Positions 53,971-61,669 of a DNA stretch of 64,000 nt are shown here, piece by piece. A model generated the notes under the pieces. The model was not told where the DNA came from. It did not search any database and worked only from the letters and a program-made list of their open reading frames with translations. Position numbers and translations under genes: made by a program. This DNA is from Nonomuraea jabiensis. Lineage in GTDB: Bacteria; Actinomycetota; Actinomycetes; Streptosporangiales; Streptosporangiaceae. The number at the start of each line of letters is the position of its first letter. Within the stretch, counting starts at the first letter, position 1. The DNA lies in NCBI RefSeq assembly GCF_014204795.1, contig NZ_JACHMB010000001.1, positions 5,530,501 through 5,594,500 on the forward strand, given 5' to 3'.

Positions 53971-53999
53971 AAATTACTCCCCTAGTAGTCCCGGGTCAA
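53971..53999 (-). promoter_or_regulatory. Housekeeping-type promoter of the aceB operon
   Basis: On the minus strand, TTGACC (53994-53999) and TAATTT (53971-53976) are separated by 17 bp, a good sigma-A-type promoter. The start would fall near 53964, inside the second operator. Confidence 0.7.
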
Positions 54000-54075
54000 A
54001 GGTTGGGGTTCCTTCGGGGAGTCGTCGGGGGCATCCCCGATGTGGCCGGGGGCATGCGCGGACAAGATTGACGGC

Positions 54076-54768
54076 ATGAAGACCATCGCGATCGCGGGCG
54101 GGCTGCTGGCCTCCACACTGATGCTGACGGGATGCGGGCTCGGGAGCATCACCGGTCCGAGCAGCGAGGAGACCGCGTCCTACGAGGTGACGGACAAGGT
54201 CGCCAGGCTGCAGGTCAAGAGCGGCGCGGGCGAGACCGTGGTCACCGAGACGGGTGGCGGTGCCGTACGCGTCACCGAGACGCTGCGCTGGCGCGGCGAC
54301 GACAAGCCGAAGCCGGAGCACAGCGTCGAGGGGAACGCGCTGCTCCTGTCGTACGACTGCCCGTCGAACCTGGGCAGCTGCAGCGTCGACTACAAGATCG
54401 AGATCCCCAAGGGGCTGGCCGTCGACCTGAACAGCGGCTCGGGCGACGTCACGCTCAGGGGGCTGACGGGGGAGCTCAACGTGAACGTCGGCTCCGGCGA
54501 CCTCGACGCCGCGGAGCTGGCGGGCAAGAAGCTCGTCGCGGAGGCGGGGTCCGGGAAGGTCGAGCTCAAGTACACCGCCGCCCCCGACAGCGCCGAGCTG
54601 CAGGCCGGCTCCGGCGACATCGTGCTCCGCGTGCCCGACGGGGCCTACGACGTGAGGACCCAGGTGGGCTCCGGCGACGCGGACGTCTCGGTCAGGAAGG
54701 ACAGCTCCTCGCCGCACAAGATCTCGCTCAAGGCCGGATCCGGCGACGTCACGGTGGCCGCCGGATAA
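54076..54768 (+). CDS. DUF4097-type lipoprotein with Gly-Ser beta repeats
   Basis: A 230-residue exported lipoprotein: signal KTIAIAGGLLASTLMLTGC with the lipobox Cys. The body is a right-handed parallel-beta repeat region with regular SGSGDVTL/GSGDLDAA/AGSGDIVL units (about 120-230), typical of DUF4097. Function unknown, often in cell-envelope stress loci. The start at 54076 is chosen because the earlier 12 codons are not signal-like. It is divergent from aceB. Confidence 0.8.
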   Translation: MKTIAIAGGLLASTLMLTGCGLGSITGPSSEETASYEVTDKVARLQVKSGAGETVVTETGGGAVRVTETLRWRGDDKPKPEHSVEGNALLLSYDCPSNLGSCSVDYKIEIPKGLAVDLNSGSGDVTLRGLTGELNVNVGSGDLDAAELAGKKLVAEAGSGKVELKYTAAPDSAELQAGSGDIVLRVPDGAYDVRTQVGSGDADVSVRKDSSSPHKISLKAGSGDVTVAAG

Positions 54769-54843
54769 GGGGGTGATTGTGGCGGGGGTGTCGTGCCACC
54801 ATCGTGGGAAGACACCGAGGTGTCCAGACGTTCCCTAATAGAG

Positions 54844-56271
54844 ATGACACGAATGCACGATTACACCGCGCTCGACCTCGACGAGTTCGAGACCGGCGAC
54901 ATGGACCTCGAGGAGCGCCAGGCGCTGCGCCGCGTGGCGGGCCTCTCCACCGAACTCCAGGATGTCTCCGAGGTCGAGTACCGGCAGCTACGGCTGGAGC
55001 GGGTCGTCCTCGTCGGCGTCTGGACGTCAGGCACCGTGGACGACGCGGAAAACTCCCTGCTGGAGCTGAAGCTCCTGGCCGAGACGGCTGGGTCCCAGGT
55101 GCTCGACGGCCTCATCCAGCGCCGCCAGAAGCCTGATCCGGCCACCTACATCGGCTCGGGCAAGGCGCTCGAGCTGCGCGACGTGGTCGAGTCGACCGGC
55201 GCCGACACCGTGATCTGCGACGGCGAGCTGACCCCCGGCCAGCTCCGCCAGCTCGAGGAGACGGTCAAGGTCAAGGTCATCGACCGCACCGCGCTGATCC
55301 TCGACATCTTCGCCCAGCACGCCAAGAGCCGCGAGGGCAAGGCCCAGGTCGAGCTGGCGCAGCTGCAATACCTGCTGCCCCGCCTGCGCGGCTGGGGTGG
55401 CAACCTGTCCAGGCAGGTCGGCGGTCGCGCCGCGGGCGGCGTCGGCATCGGCGGCCGCGGCCCCGGTGAGACCAAGATCGAGCTGGACCGGCGCCGCATC
55501 CGCGAGCGCATGGCCAAGCTGCGCCGTCAGATCAGCGGCATGTCCACCTCGCGCGACACCATGCGCTACCAGCGCCAGCGGCGCGAGGTCCCCGCCGTGG
55601 CCATCGCCGGCTACACCAACGCGGGCAAGTCCTCGCTGCTCAACCGCGTCACGGGAGCCGGGGTGCTGGTGGAGGACGCGCTGTTCGCCACCCTCGACCC
55701 GACCGTGCGGCGGGCGCGCACGCCCGAAGGCCGGCTCTTCACGATCGCCGACACCGTGGGCTTCGTGCGGCACCTGCCGCACCAGCTCGTCGAGGCGTTC
55801 CGCTCGACGCTGGAGGAGGTCGCCGAGGCCGACCTGATCCTGCACGTGGTGGACGGCTCGCACCCCGACCCGGAGGGCCAGCTGGCCGCCGTACGCGAGG
55901 TGCTCGCCGACATCGAGGGCGCCTCGGACATCCGCGAGATCGTCGTGATCAACAAGGCCGACGCGGCCGAGCAGGACGTGATCGACCGGATCATGCGGCG
56001 CGAGCGCGACTGCGTCGTGGTGTCGGCGCGGACCGGTCGCGGCATCCCCGAGCTGATGGAGGTCATCGAGCGGGAGCTGCCCCGGCTGGACCACGAGATC
56101 CACCTGCTGGTGCCGTACAACAGGGGAGACCTGATCTCCCGGGCCCACAAGGAGGGCGAGGTGCTCTCCATGGACCACGTGGAGGACGGCACGATCCTGC
56201 ACGCCCGGGTGCTGCCCAGCCTGTGGCAGGAGCTCGAGCGGGTCGGCAAGCCCGTGGAGCGGGTCTTCTAA
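54844..56271 (+). CDS. hflX: GTPase HflX
   Basis: A 475-residue ribosome-associated GTPase. The N-terminal HflX domain (residues 30-210) has AETAGSQVLDGLIQRRQKPD and YIGSGKALELRDVV; the Gly-rich linker reads GGRAAGGVGIGGRGPGETKI. The G domain has G1 GYTNAGKSSL, G3 DTVGFVRHLP and G4 NKAD. HflX splits or rescues stalled 70S ribosomes. ATG 54844 starts the conserved tail MTRMHDYTALDLDEFETG; ATG 54853 is a close alternative. A short GACACC-GA-GGTGTC palindrome is at 54811-54824 upstream. Confidence 0.95.
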   Translation: MTRMHDYTALDLDEFETGDMDLEERQALRRVAGLSTELQDVSEVEYRQLRLERVVLVGVWTSGTVDDAENSLLELKLLAETAGSQVLDGLIQRRQKPDPATYIGSGKALELRDVVESTGADTVICDGELTPGQLRQLEETVKVKVIDRTALILDIFAQHAKSREGKAQVELAQLQYLLPRLRGWGGNLSRQVGGRAAGGVGIGGRGPGETKIELDRRRIRERMAKLRRQISGMSTSRDTMRYQRQRREVPAVAIAGYTNAGKSSLLNRVTGAGVLVEDALFATLDPTVRRARTPEGRLFTIADTVGFVRHLPHQLVEAFRSTLEEVAEADLILHVVDGSHPDPEGQLAAVREVLADIEGASDIREIVVINKADAAEQDVIDRIMRRERDCVVVSARTGRGIPELMEVIERELPRLDHEIHLLVPYNRGDLISRAHKEGEVLSMDHVEDGTILHARVLPSLWQELERVGKPVERVF

Positions 56272-56790
56272 CCCTCCGGTCAGCCCCGGTTTTCGTCGTT
56301 GCGGCCGGGCGACTCCCACGCAAGCGGTACGGTGGGGTCGCCCGGCCGAACACGTTCGGGCGGGTCTGCCGTGACGGTCGGCGAACGACGGCACTGGTCG
56401 GGCGCGACGGCGGCATGTGGCAGGCTGGAACGTCGGCGGCGAACGTTGTGTACTGGGTCGGCCCGCGCCGCAAATCACGCATGGCTACCCAAAAGCGGCA
56501 GTGGTCCCCGAACCCTGAGGTTGCTAGAATCGGCCAGACCCCTTACGCGGTCGGGTTTCTAGGTTTGGGTCTGGGTTTCGGATGATGACTCGTGTGATCA
56601 AAGTCGTCAACGGGGGCCTTGGGGACGAGGTGGGGCTGGGTGACGGTCGGGATCAGTGGTCTTTCTTCCGAATAACCCTGTACAGCAAGCCCAGCTGTGA
56701 AATAACGTAACTGAACTGAAATCGCCGGATCATGACTCTGGCGATACGGTCACCGCACAACTCGATGCGGATGAGAGCAGGAGACCCCCC
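56272..56790. other. Intergenic region between hflX and the hutI leader ORF
   Basis: About 520 bp without a gene I can support. TAGAAT (56525-56530) could be a -10. GACC-CCTTACGC-GGTC at 56535-56555, followed by GGGTTT repeats, might be a stem with a T-rich side. A 41-codon frame (56585-56710) is open but has no SD. A structured RNA cannot be excluded. Confidence 0.4.
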
Positions 56791-56901
56791 ATGTCGTCCG
56801 GACCCGGAGCGGACTCAGTGGGCGCGGCACAGCCCCTGAGCTGTGCGCTGCGCCCATGCCGGTGCGCGGGCGAGGGCTCACGCAGGGCGGTGATGCGGTG
56901 A
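56791..56901 (+). CDS. 36-aa leader ORF coupled to the hutI-like gene
   Basis: ATG 56791 has AGGAG seven bases upstream and encodes 36 residues with three Cys (LSCALRPCRCAGEG), ending in TGA at 56899-56901. That stop overlaps the GTG start of the amidohydrolase (GTGA, four bases). The amidohydrolase start has only a weak SD of its own, so its translation probably depends on this ORF. The product is not similar to anything I know. It may be a coupling leader peptide or just a translated spacer. Confidence 0.5.
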   Translation: MSSGPGADSVGAAQPLSCALRPCRCAGEGSRRAVMR

Positions 56902-58106
56902 CCGTTCGACTGCTGACCAACATCGGCCGCCTGTGGACCGGCAACGAGGTCCTCAGCAACGCCGCCATCCTCGTGCACAACGACCGCATCGCGTGGGTCG
57001 GGCGGGCGCCCGACCTCCCGCAGAGCGTCCCCGGAGTCGTCGATGACATCGTCGACGTCGACCACGTCGAAAACCTCGGCGGCGCCCTCGTCACGCCCGG
57101 TCTCATCGACGCGCACACGCACCCCGTCTACGCCGGCAACCGCTACGCCGAGCTGGCCATCCGCACCGGCGGCTCCAGCGCCGCCTCGATCACCGCGGCG
57201 GGCGGCGGCGTGGGCTCCACGGTCACCGTTACCCGCGGCACCGACCCGTGGACCCTGTGCAACGGCGTGCGCGAGCGGCTGCGGAGCTGGCTGCTCAGCG
57301 GCACCACCACGGTCGAGGCCAAGACCGGCTACCACCTCACCCGCGACGGCGAGCTGGCCGACGTGCGGCTCCTGCGCGAGCTGGAGAAGGAGCCGATGAT
57401 GCCGCGGGTGCATGTCACCTTCCTCGCGGGGCACGTCGTGCCACCCGAATACTTCGGCCGCCAGCGCGAATACGTCGAGGCCGTGGGCTCCTGGTGCGCC
57501 GACGCCGCCGCGGCGGGCGCCGACAGCGTCGATGTCTACTGCGACGAGGGCCACTTCACCACCGAGGAGTCCCGCTGGGTGCTGGCCTCCGGCCGCAACG
57601 TCGGGCTCCTGCCGCGCATCCACGCCGGCCTCTTCAGCCGCCGCGGCGCCGTCCAGCTGGCCGCCGAGCTCGGCTGCGCCTCCGCCGACGGGCTGCACCA
57701 CATGTCGGACGAGGACATCGCGATCATGTCCCGCTACGGCGTGCCCGCCGTCGTCTGCCCGGCCACGGCCCTGCAGCGCGGCCACCTCCCGCCGGTCCGC
57801 CAGATGATCAAGCACGGCGTCCAGATCGCCCTCGGCAGCGACCACAACCCCGGCTTCTGCGGCATCACCTCGATGTCCCTGGTCATCGCCATGGCGGTGT
57901 CGGCGTTCGGGATGAGCGTCAACGACGCCCTGCGTGCGGCCACCCTCGGCGGCGCCACCGTCCTGGGCGCTCCCGACCGCGGCGTCCTGGCGCCGGGCCG
58001 GCTGGCCGACATCGTGCAGTGGGACGCCGACCACGAGGGCGCCTTCGCCTGGTCCTTCGGTCTCAAGCCGCGCCGCGTGTGGCGGGGTGGGACGCCGGTC
58101 CAGTAG
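56898..58106 (+). CDS. hutI: Imidazolonepropionase-like amidohydrolase
   Basis: A 402-residue metal-dependent amidohydrolase. Metal-ligand motifs are DAHTHPVYAGNR (HxH) and, later, SDHNPGFC (Asp/His). TTVEAKTGYHL and PEYFGRQREYVEAV match imidazolonepropionase, the third step of histidine degradation. No other hut gene is in the window, so a different ring substrate is possible. GTG 56898 is taken as start because the frame begins a recognisable VTVRLLTNIGRLWTGNE there; ATG 56856 lies inside the leader ORF. Its stop is 13 bp before degV. Confidence 0.78.
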   Translation: MTVRLLTNIGRLWTGNEVLSNAAILVHNDRIAWVGRAPDLPQSVPGVVDDIVDVDHVENLGGALVTPGLIDAHTHPVYAGNRYAELAIRTGGSSAASITAAGGGVGSTVTVTRGTDPWTLCNGVRERLRSWLLSGTTTVEAKTGYHLTRDGELADVRLLRELEKEPMMPRVHVTFLAGHVVPPEYFGRQREYVEAVGSWCADAAAAGADSVDVYCDEGHFTTEESRWVLASGRNVGLLPRIHAGLFSRRGAVQLAAELGCASADGLHHMSDEDIAIMSRYGVPAVVCPATALQRGHLPPVRQMIKHGVQIALGSDHNPGFCGITSMSLVIAMAVSAFGMSVNDALRAATLGGATVLGAPDRGVLAPGRLADIVQWDADHEGAFAWSFGLKPRRVWRGGTPVQ

Positions 58107-58119
58107 TTACTCTCGGGTT

Positions 58120-58932
58120 ATGCCGCCCTCGGTCGCCGTGGTCACCGACTCGACCGCCTACCTGCCTGCCGTGCCGGGGGTCACGGTCGTCCCCGTCCAG
58201 GTGATCGCCGGCGGGGTCTCGTACGACGAGCCGCTGTTCACCGGCGACCTCGCCGCCGCCACCACCTCCCGCCCCGCCCCGGAGAGCTTCGCCTCCTGCT
58301 ACGCCTCCCTGGCGGCCGCGGGCGCGACAGCAATCGCCTCGATCCACGTTTCCGGCGATATGTCCGGCATCGCCGATTCCGCCCTGACGGCCGCGTCCGG
58401 CGCCCCCGTACCCGTGGAAGTGATCGACAGCCGCTCGATCGCCATGGGCCTCGGCTACCCGGTCCTGGCCGCCGCCCGCGCCGCCGCGAGCGGCGCCGCC
58501 CTTTCGGCGGTGACGGCGGCGGCCCGGCGCTGCATGGAGACCACCCGGACGTTCTTCTACGTGGACACCCTCGACGCCTTACGGCGCAGCGGCCGCATCG
58601 GCACCGCCGCCTCCCTCGTCGGCTCGGCCCTCATGATCAAGCCTCTGCTCCACATCGGCGACGGCCGCATCTCGCTCCTGGAGAAGGTACGCACGTCCTC
58701 CCGCGCCATCGCGCGCCTGGAGGACCTCGCCGTCCACGCGGCCGGCGAGGGGCCCGTGGAGGTGGCCGTACAGCACCTCGGGGCGAGCGACCGCGCCGAG
58801 GCCCTGGCGGAGCGCCTGCTGAAGCGGCTGGCCGGTCTGGCGGAGTTGCGGGTGGTGGAGGTGGGGGCGGTGATCGGCGTCCACGTGGGGCCCGGCATGC
58901 TGGGCCTCACGGTCTCCTCGTGCGCCCCCTGA
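58120..58932 (+). CDS. DegV family fatty-acid-binding protein
   Basis: A 270-residue DegV protein. The start VAVVTDSTAYLPAVPGV, TSRPAPESFASCYASL and SIHVSGDMSGIADSAL match the family, as does the later IKPLLHIGDGRI. DegV proteins bind a fatty acid and can feed fatty-acid kinase systems. ATG 58120 has no SD, and TACTCT (58108-58113) ends 6 bases before it, so the transcript may be leaderless. It converges on the MFS gene with 9 bp between stops. Confidence 0.88.
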   Translation: MPPSVAVVTDSTAYLPAVPGVTVVPVQVIAGGVSYDEPLFTGDLAAATTSRPAPESFASCYASLAAAGATAIASIHVSGDMSGIADSALTAASGAPVPVEVIDSRSIAMGLGYPVLAAARAAASGAALSAVTAAARRCMETTRTFFYVDTLDALRRSGRIGTAASLVGSALMIKPLLHIGDGRISLLEKVRTSSRAIARLEDLAVHAAGEGPVEVAVQHLGASDRAEALAERLLKRLAGLAELRVVEVGAVIGVHVGPGMLGLTVSSCAP

Positions 58933-58941
58933 CCAGGTGGG

Positions 58942-60135
58942 TCATCGTAGGCTCTGGTTCCGGCGTGCACCCCATACGGCCGCCCCGGCCGCCAGGAGCA
59001 GAACGCCGGCGAGCCACAGGATGCCCTGGAGCGGCAAGGCATCGACGATTGCGCCGCCGGCGAACGCGCCGAGACCGATCGAGAGGTTGAACACCGCCAC
59101 CCACAGCGCGGAGGCTTCCTCGACCGCCTGCGGTGCGGCCTTGATCATCCAGGTCTGGAGGCTCGTGGAGACCCCGCCGTACGCCAGGCCCCATGCGACG
59201 AGCAACGCCACCCCGCCCACCGCGGTGAGACCTGCCACGGGGTAGAGGAGCACGATCACTCCCAGGGCGGTGGCGATGGAGAGCACTGTGCGATGGAGCC
59301 GGTGCGCCACAGTGGCACCCGCGATGAAGTTTCCCGCGATGCCCGCCACGCCGAACCCGAACAGCAGCGGCCCGACGAATTGCGCGTCGATGCCGGACAG
59401 ATCCTGCAGCACGGGGCTGATGAACGTGTAGGCCGAGAAATGGCCGGTCACGATCAGGAACGTGGCCAGGATGCCGACCCGGACGCCCTGGTTGCGGAAC
59501 TGGCCGGCCAGCCGCCGCAGGCCGACGGGCTGAGCGGCGGTCAACGGTGGCAGCACGGCCAGCAACGTGACCAGCACGGCAAGCGCGAGGGCGCTCAGCG
59601 CGCCGAACGCGATCCGCCAGTTCGCCAGCCCGCCGATCATCGTGCCGATGGGGACGCCGAAGACGTTCGCGGCCCCGACGCCGCCGAAGATGATCGCGGT
59701 GGCCCGCGGTACGCGCGAGGCCGGGACGAGCCGGACGGCCAGCCCGCCGGCGATGGCCCAGAACCCGCCGATCGCCACCCCCACCAGCACGCGGGCGATG
59801 ATCAGGAGCGGATAGTCCGGGGCCAGGGCGGAGGCCAGGTTGGCGAGCGTCATGAGTCCCATCAAGGCGACGAGCAGGAGCCTGCGATCCATCCTGCCGA
59901 CGAGTATCGGGACCACCGGCGCCGCGACGGCGGCGACGATGCTGGGGACCGTGACCATCAGTCCTGCCGCGCCTTCGGACACCGATAGGGCCGATCCGAC
60001 GGGGGTGAGCAGCCCGATGGGGAGCTGTTCGGCCGTCACCAGCAGAAATGTGCCAAGGGCTACGGCGGACACCGCGATCCATTGACGTTTCGCCGATGCG
60101 TCCCGCTCGGTCGGCGTGCGGTCCGTTGCCGTCAC
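58942..60135 (-). CDS. MFS transporter (drug/purine efflux type)
   Basis: A 397-residue major-facilitator protein with 12 predicted helices. GRMDRRLLLVALMGLMTLAN is the A-motif region after helix 2, and RVLVGVAIGGFWAIAGGLAV is typical of the DHA1 sugar/purine exporters (AraJ/NepI-like). GTG 60135 has a strong SD, GGAAGGAGG; an in-frame ATG upstream would start across the divergent promoter. It is divergent from tetR with two operators between, so the regulator probably represses it. The substrate is unknown. Confidence 0.9.
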   Translation of the reverse strand: MTATDRTPTERDASAKRQWIAVSAVALGTFLLVTAEQLPIGLLTPVGSALSVSEGAAGLMVTVPSIVAAVAAPVVPILVGRMDRRLLLVALMGLMTLANLASALAPDYPLLIIARVLVGVAIGGFWAIAGGLAVRLVPASRVPRATAIIFGGVGAANVFGVPIGTMIGGLANWRIAFGALSALALAVLVTLLAVLPPLTAAQPVGLRRLAGQFRNQGVRVGILATFLIVTGHFSAYTFISPVLQDLSGIDAQFVGPLLFGFGVAGIAGNFIAGATVAHRLHRTVLSIATALGVIVLLYPVAGLTAVGGVALLVAWGLAYGGVSTSLQTWMIKAAPQAVEEASALWVAVFNLSIGLGAFAGGAIVDALPLQGILWLAGVLLLAAGAAVWGARRNQSLR

Positions 60136-60157
60136 GTCGAGCCTCCTTCCGTCATTT

Positions 60158-60211
60158 GGGAGCGTTCGCTCCCATATGGCGGCACACACTAATACGGGAG
60201 CGATCGCTCCA
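60158..60211. promoter_or_regulatory. Twin TetR operators between the MFS gene and tetR
   Basis: GGGAGCGTTCGCTCCC (60158-60173) is a perfect 16-bp palindrome. GGGAGCGATCGCTCC (60196-60210) repeats it, differing at the centre and last base. Centre spacing is 38 bp. The first lies before the MFS gene, the second before the tetR -10. This is a textbook layout for a repressor controlling itself and a divergent exporter. Confidence 0.85.
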
Positions 60212-60220
60212 CAACTTTGG

Positions 60221-60226
60221 TAGGGT
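60221..60226 (+). promoter_or_regulatory. -10 of tetR
   Basis: TAGGGT ends 7 bases before the tetR ATG and begins 10 bases after the second operator. No SD is present, so the message is probably leaderless. Confidence 0.45.
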
Positions 60227-60233
60227 GGCGACC

Positions 60234-60815
60234 ATGGCACGGCCCAGGGAGTTCGACGAGCAGGACGTGATCGCCAAGGCGACCCACCTGTTCTGGTGTC
60301 GCGGCTACAACGCCACGTCGGTCCGCGACTTGGGCGCCGAGCTGAGGCTCAAGCAAAGTAGCCTGTATCGCACTTTCAACGACAAGCACACATTGTTCCT
60401 GCGGACGCTGGACCACTACCGGGCGACCGAGTCCACCCAGGCTGAAGAGCAGCTCAGCGCCCCCGGCCCCAGCCTCGAAGTCTTGCGGGAGTGGCTGATC
60501 TGGATGGTCAGCCACGAGGCCGGTCGCGGCTGCTTCGTGGTCAACACGGCCACCGAGCTCGGCACCACCGACCCCGAGGTCCGACAGAGGACCGAGGCCG
60601 CGTTCGAAGTCACCCGGAAGGCCCTGGCGTCGCTGCTGCGCCGCGGTATCCGTGACGGTGACCTGCCCGCGACGTGTGATGTCGACGCTGCGGTGGAGTT
60701 GCTGTTCACGACCGTGCTTGGGCTGCGCGTACGCGAACGCGCCGGACACGATCCCCAACGGCTGGCCACGACTGTCGACTTCACGATCAAGATGCTCGCG
60801 GCATCTGCGACCTGA
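60234..60815 (+). CDS. TetR family transcriptional regulator
   Basis: A 193-residue regulator. The HTH at the N-terminus (MARPREFDEQDVIAKATHLF, then CRGYNATSVRDLGAELRLKQ and SSLYRTFNDKHTLF) is full. The C-terminal ~130 residues form a helical ligand domain with TELGTTDPEVRQRTEAAFEV. It is divergent from the MFS exporter gene; the two shared palindromes are its likely binding sites. The ATG at 60234 begins the conserved HTH; no SD. Confidence 0.92.
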   Translation: MARPREFDEQDVIAKATHLFWCRGYNATSVRDLGAELRLKQSSLYRTFNDKHTLFLRTLDHYRATESTQAEEQLSAPGPSLEVLREWLIWMVSHEAGRGCFVVNTATELGTTDPEVRQRTEAAFEVTRKALASLLRRGIRDGDLPATCDVDAAVELLFTTVLGLRVRERAGHDPQRLATTVDFTIKMLAASAT

Positions 60816-60884
60816 CCGCATATCGCCACCGAGGACGGCGATGCGAGCGAAGATCGGGTTGGCGGAGCATGCGGAGGTGGTGGC

Positions 60885-61110
60885 GTGTGCGCCGACGGGC
60901 AGCGGCAAGGTCCTCGGGAGCGCGCAGACGGGCAGCTGCAGGCTCGTCACGAGTGCGCCAACGGCGCGGCAGGCTCGTCGCGTGTGCGCCGACGGCGCGG
61001 CAGGCTCGTCGCGTGTGCGCCGACGGCGCGGCAGGCTCGTCGCGTGTGCGCCGACGGCGCGGCAGGCTCGTCGCGTGTGCGCCAACGGGCAGTGGCAAGC
61101 CCGTCGCGAT
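60885..61110. repeat. 31-bp tandem array
   Basis: CAGGCTCGTCGCGTGTGCGC recurs at 60939 (variant), 60970, 61001, 61032 and 61063 with a strict 31-bp period; degenerate copies extend to about 60885 and 61110. Central copies are nearly identical. 31 is not a codon multiple and no unique spacers occur, so it is neither coding nor CRISPR. Confidence 0.9.
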
Positions 61111-61114
61111 GCGG

Positions 61115-61355
61115 GCGAATGGTGAGGGTGCGACCGGCCTCGGCCAGGGCGCGAGCGTGGTGGGCAGCCGGTGGTGAACGCCTGGCGCGGCAGGTTCCGG
61201 CCTGACGGCGTCGGCAAGGGGACGTGGCGCGCAACCGGGCAGGTCACCGTGCCGTCAGCGGTGTCGATGGCGAAGTCATCGAGCTCGATCCCGCCGGGCT
61301 GGAGCGCGGCACGGCGGCGCGAGCTTGATCACGGCGCGATGCCCGGGGACGGGCG
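61115..61355 (-). pseudogene. Transposase relic (IS1182-like)
   Basis: On the minus strand three frames carry pieces of one transposase in the right order: GHRAVIKLAPP (about 61340), LDDFAIDTADGTVTCPV (about 61270) and AEAGRTLTIRPH (about 61140). In IS1182-type transposases these follow each other as HTAVIKP, DDFTID..GTVTCP, GRTLTIRPH. At least two frameshifts separate them and both ends are missing. The family assignment is from memory of the motifs. Confidence 0.55.
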
Positions 61356-61669
61356 TCGGCCGGTGCAAGCGGGCGGTGCAAGCGGGCGGGGCGAGCAGGC
61401 AGGGCGAGCAGGCAGGGTTGGCGGGCGGGGGGAGCAGGCAGGGGTTGGCGGCCTGGTGGGGCTCGACGCCTGCTCGCCCTGCCAGGCCGCCGTTTTCGCG
61501 GGTCCGGGAGCGGGCCCCGTAGCGCCCTGACCTGCGAAAACAGAAACGATGGACCACCTGCGGGCCAACCGGACGAATCCTGGGCAGCGTAGCCCTAAAA
61601 CCCCAGGTCAACCTTGTGGATAACCCAACGTTCTCCCCAGAACGGAGTTCGGAACCTCCGCGATAACCG
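61356..61669. other. Gene-free region before comEA
   Basis: 61360-61460 repeats GCGAGCAGGCAGG-like words. TGTGGATAA at 61615-61623 is a perfect match to the DnaA-box consensus TTATCCACA (reverse strand), a single copy. No gene is supported. Confidence 0.5.

Noticed and set aside
56585..56710. 41-codon frame ending in RITLYSKPSCEIT, resembling a glutaredoxin start
   Set aside because: Truncated right after the motif, with no SD and no continuation in other frames; likely coincidence.
60885..61110. CRISPR-like repeat array
   Set aside because: Repeats are directly adjacent with no unique spacers, and no cas gene is present.
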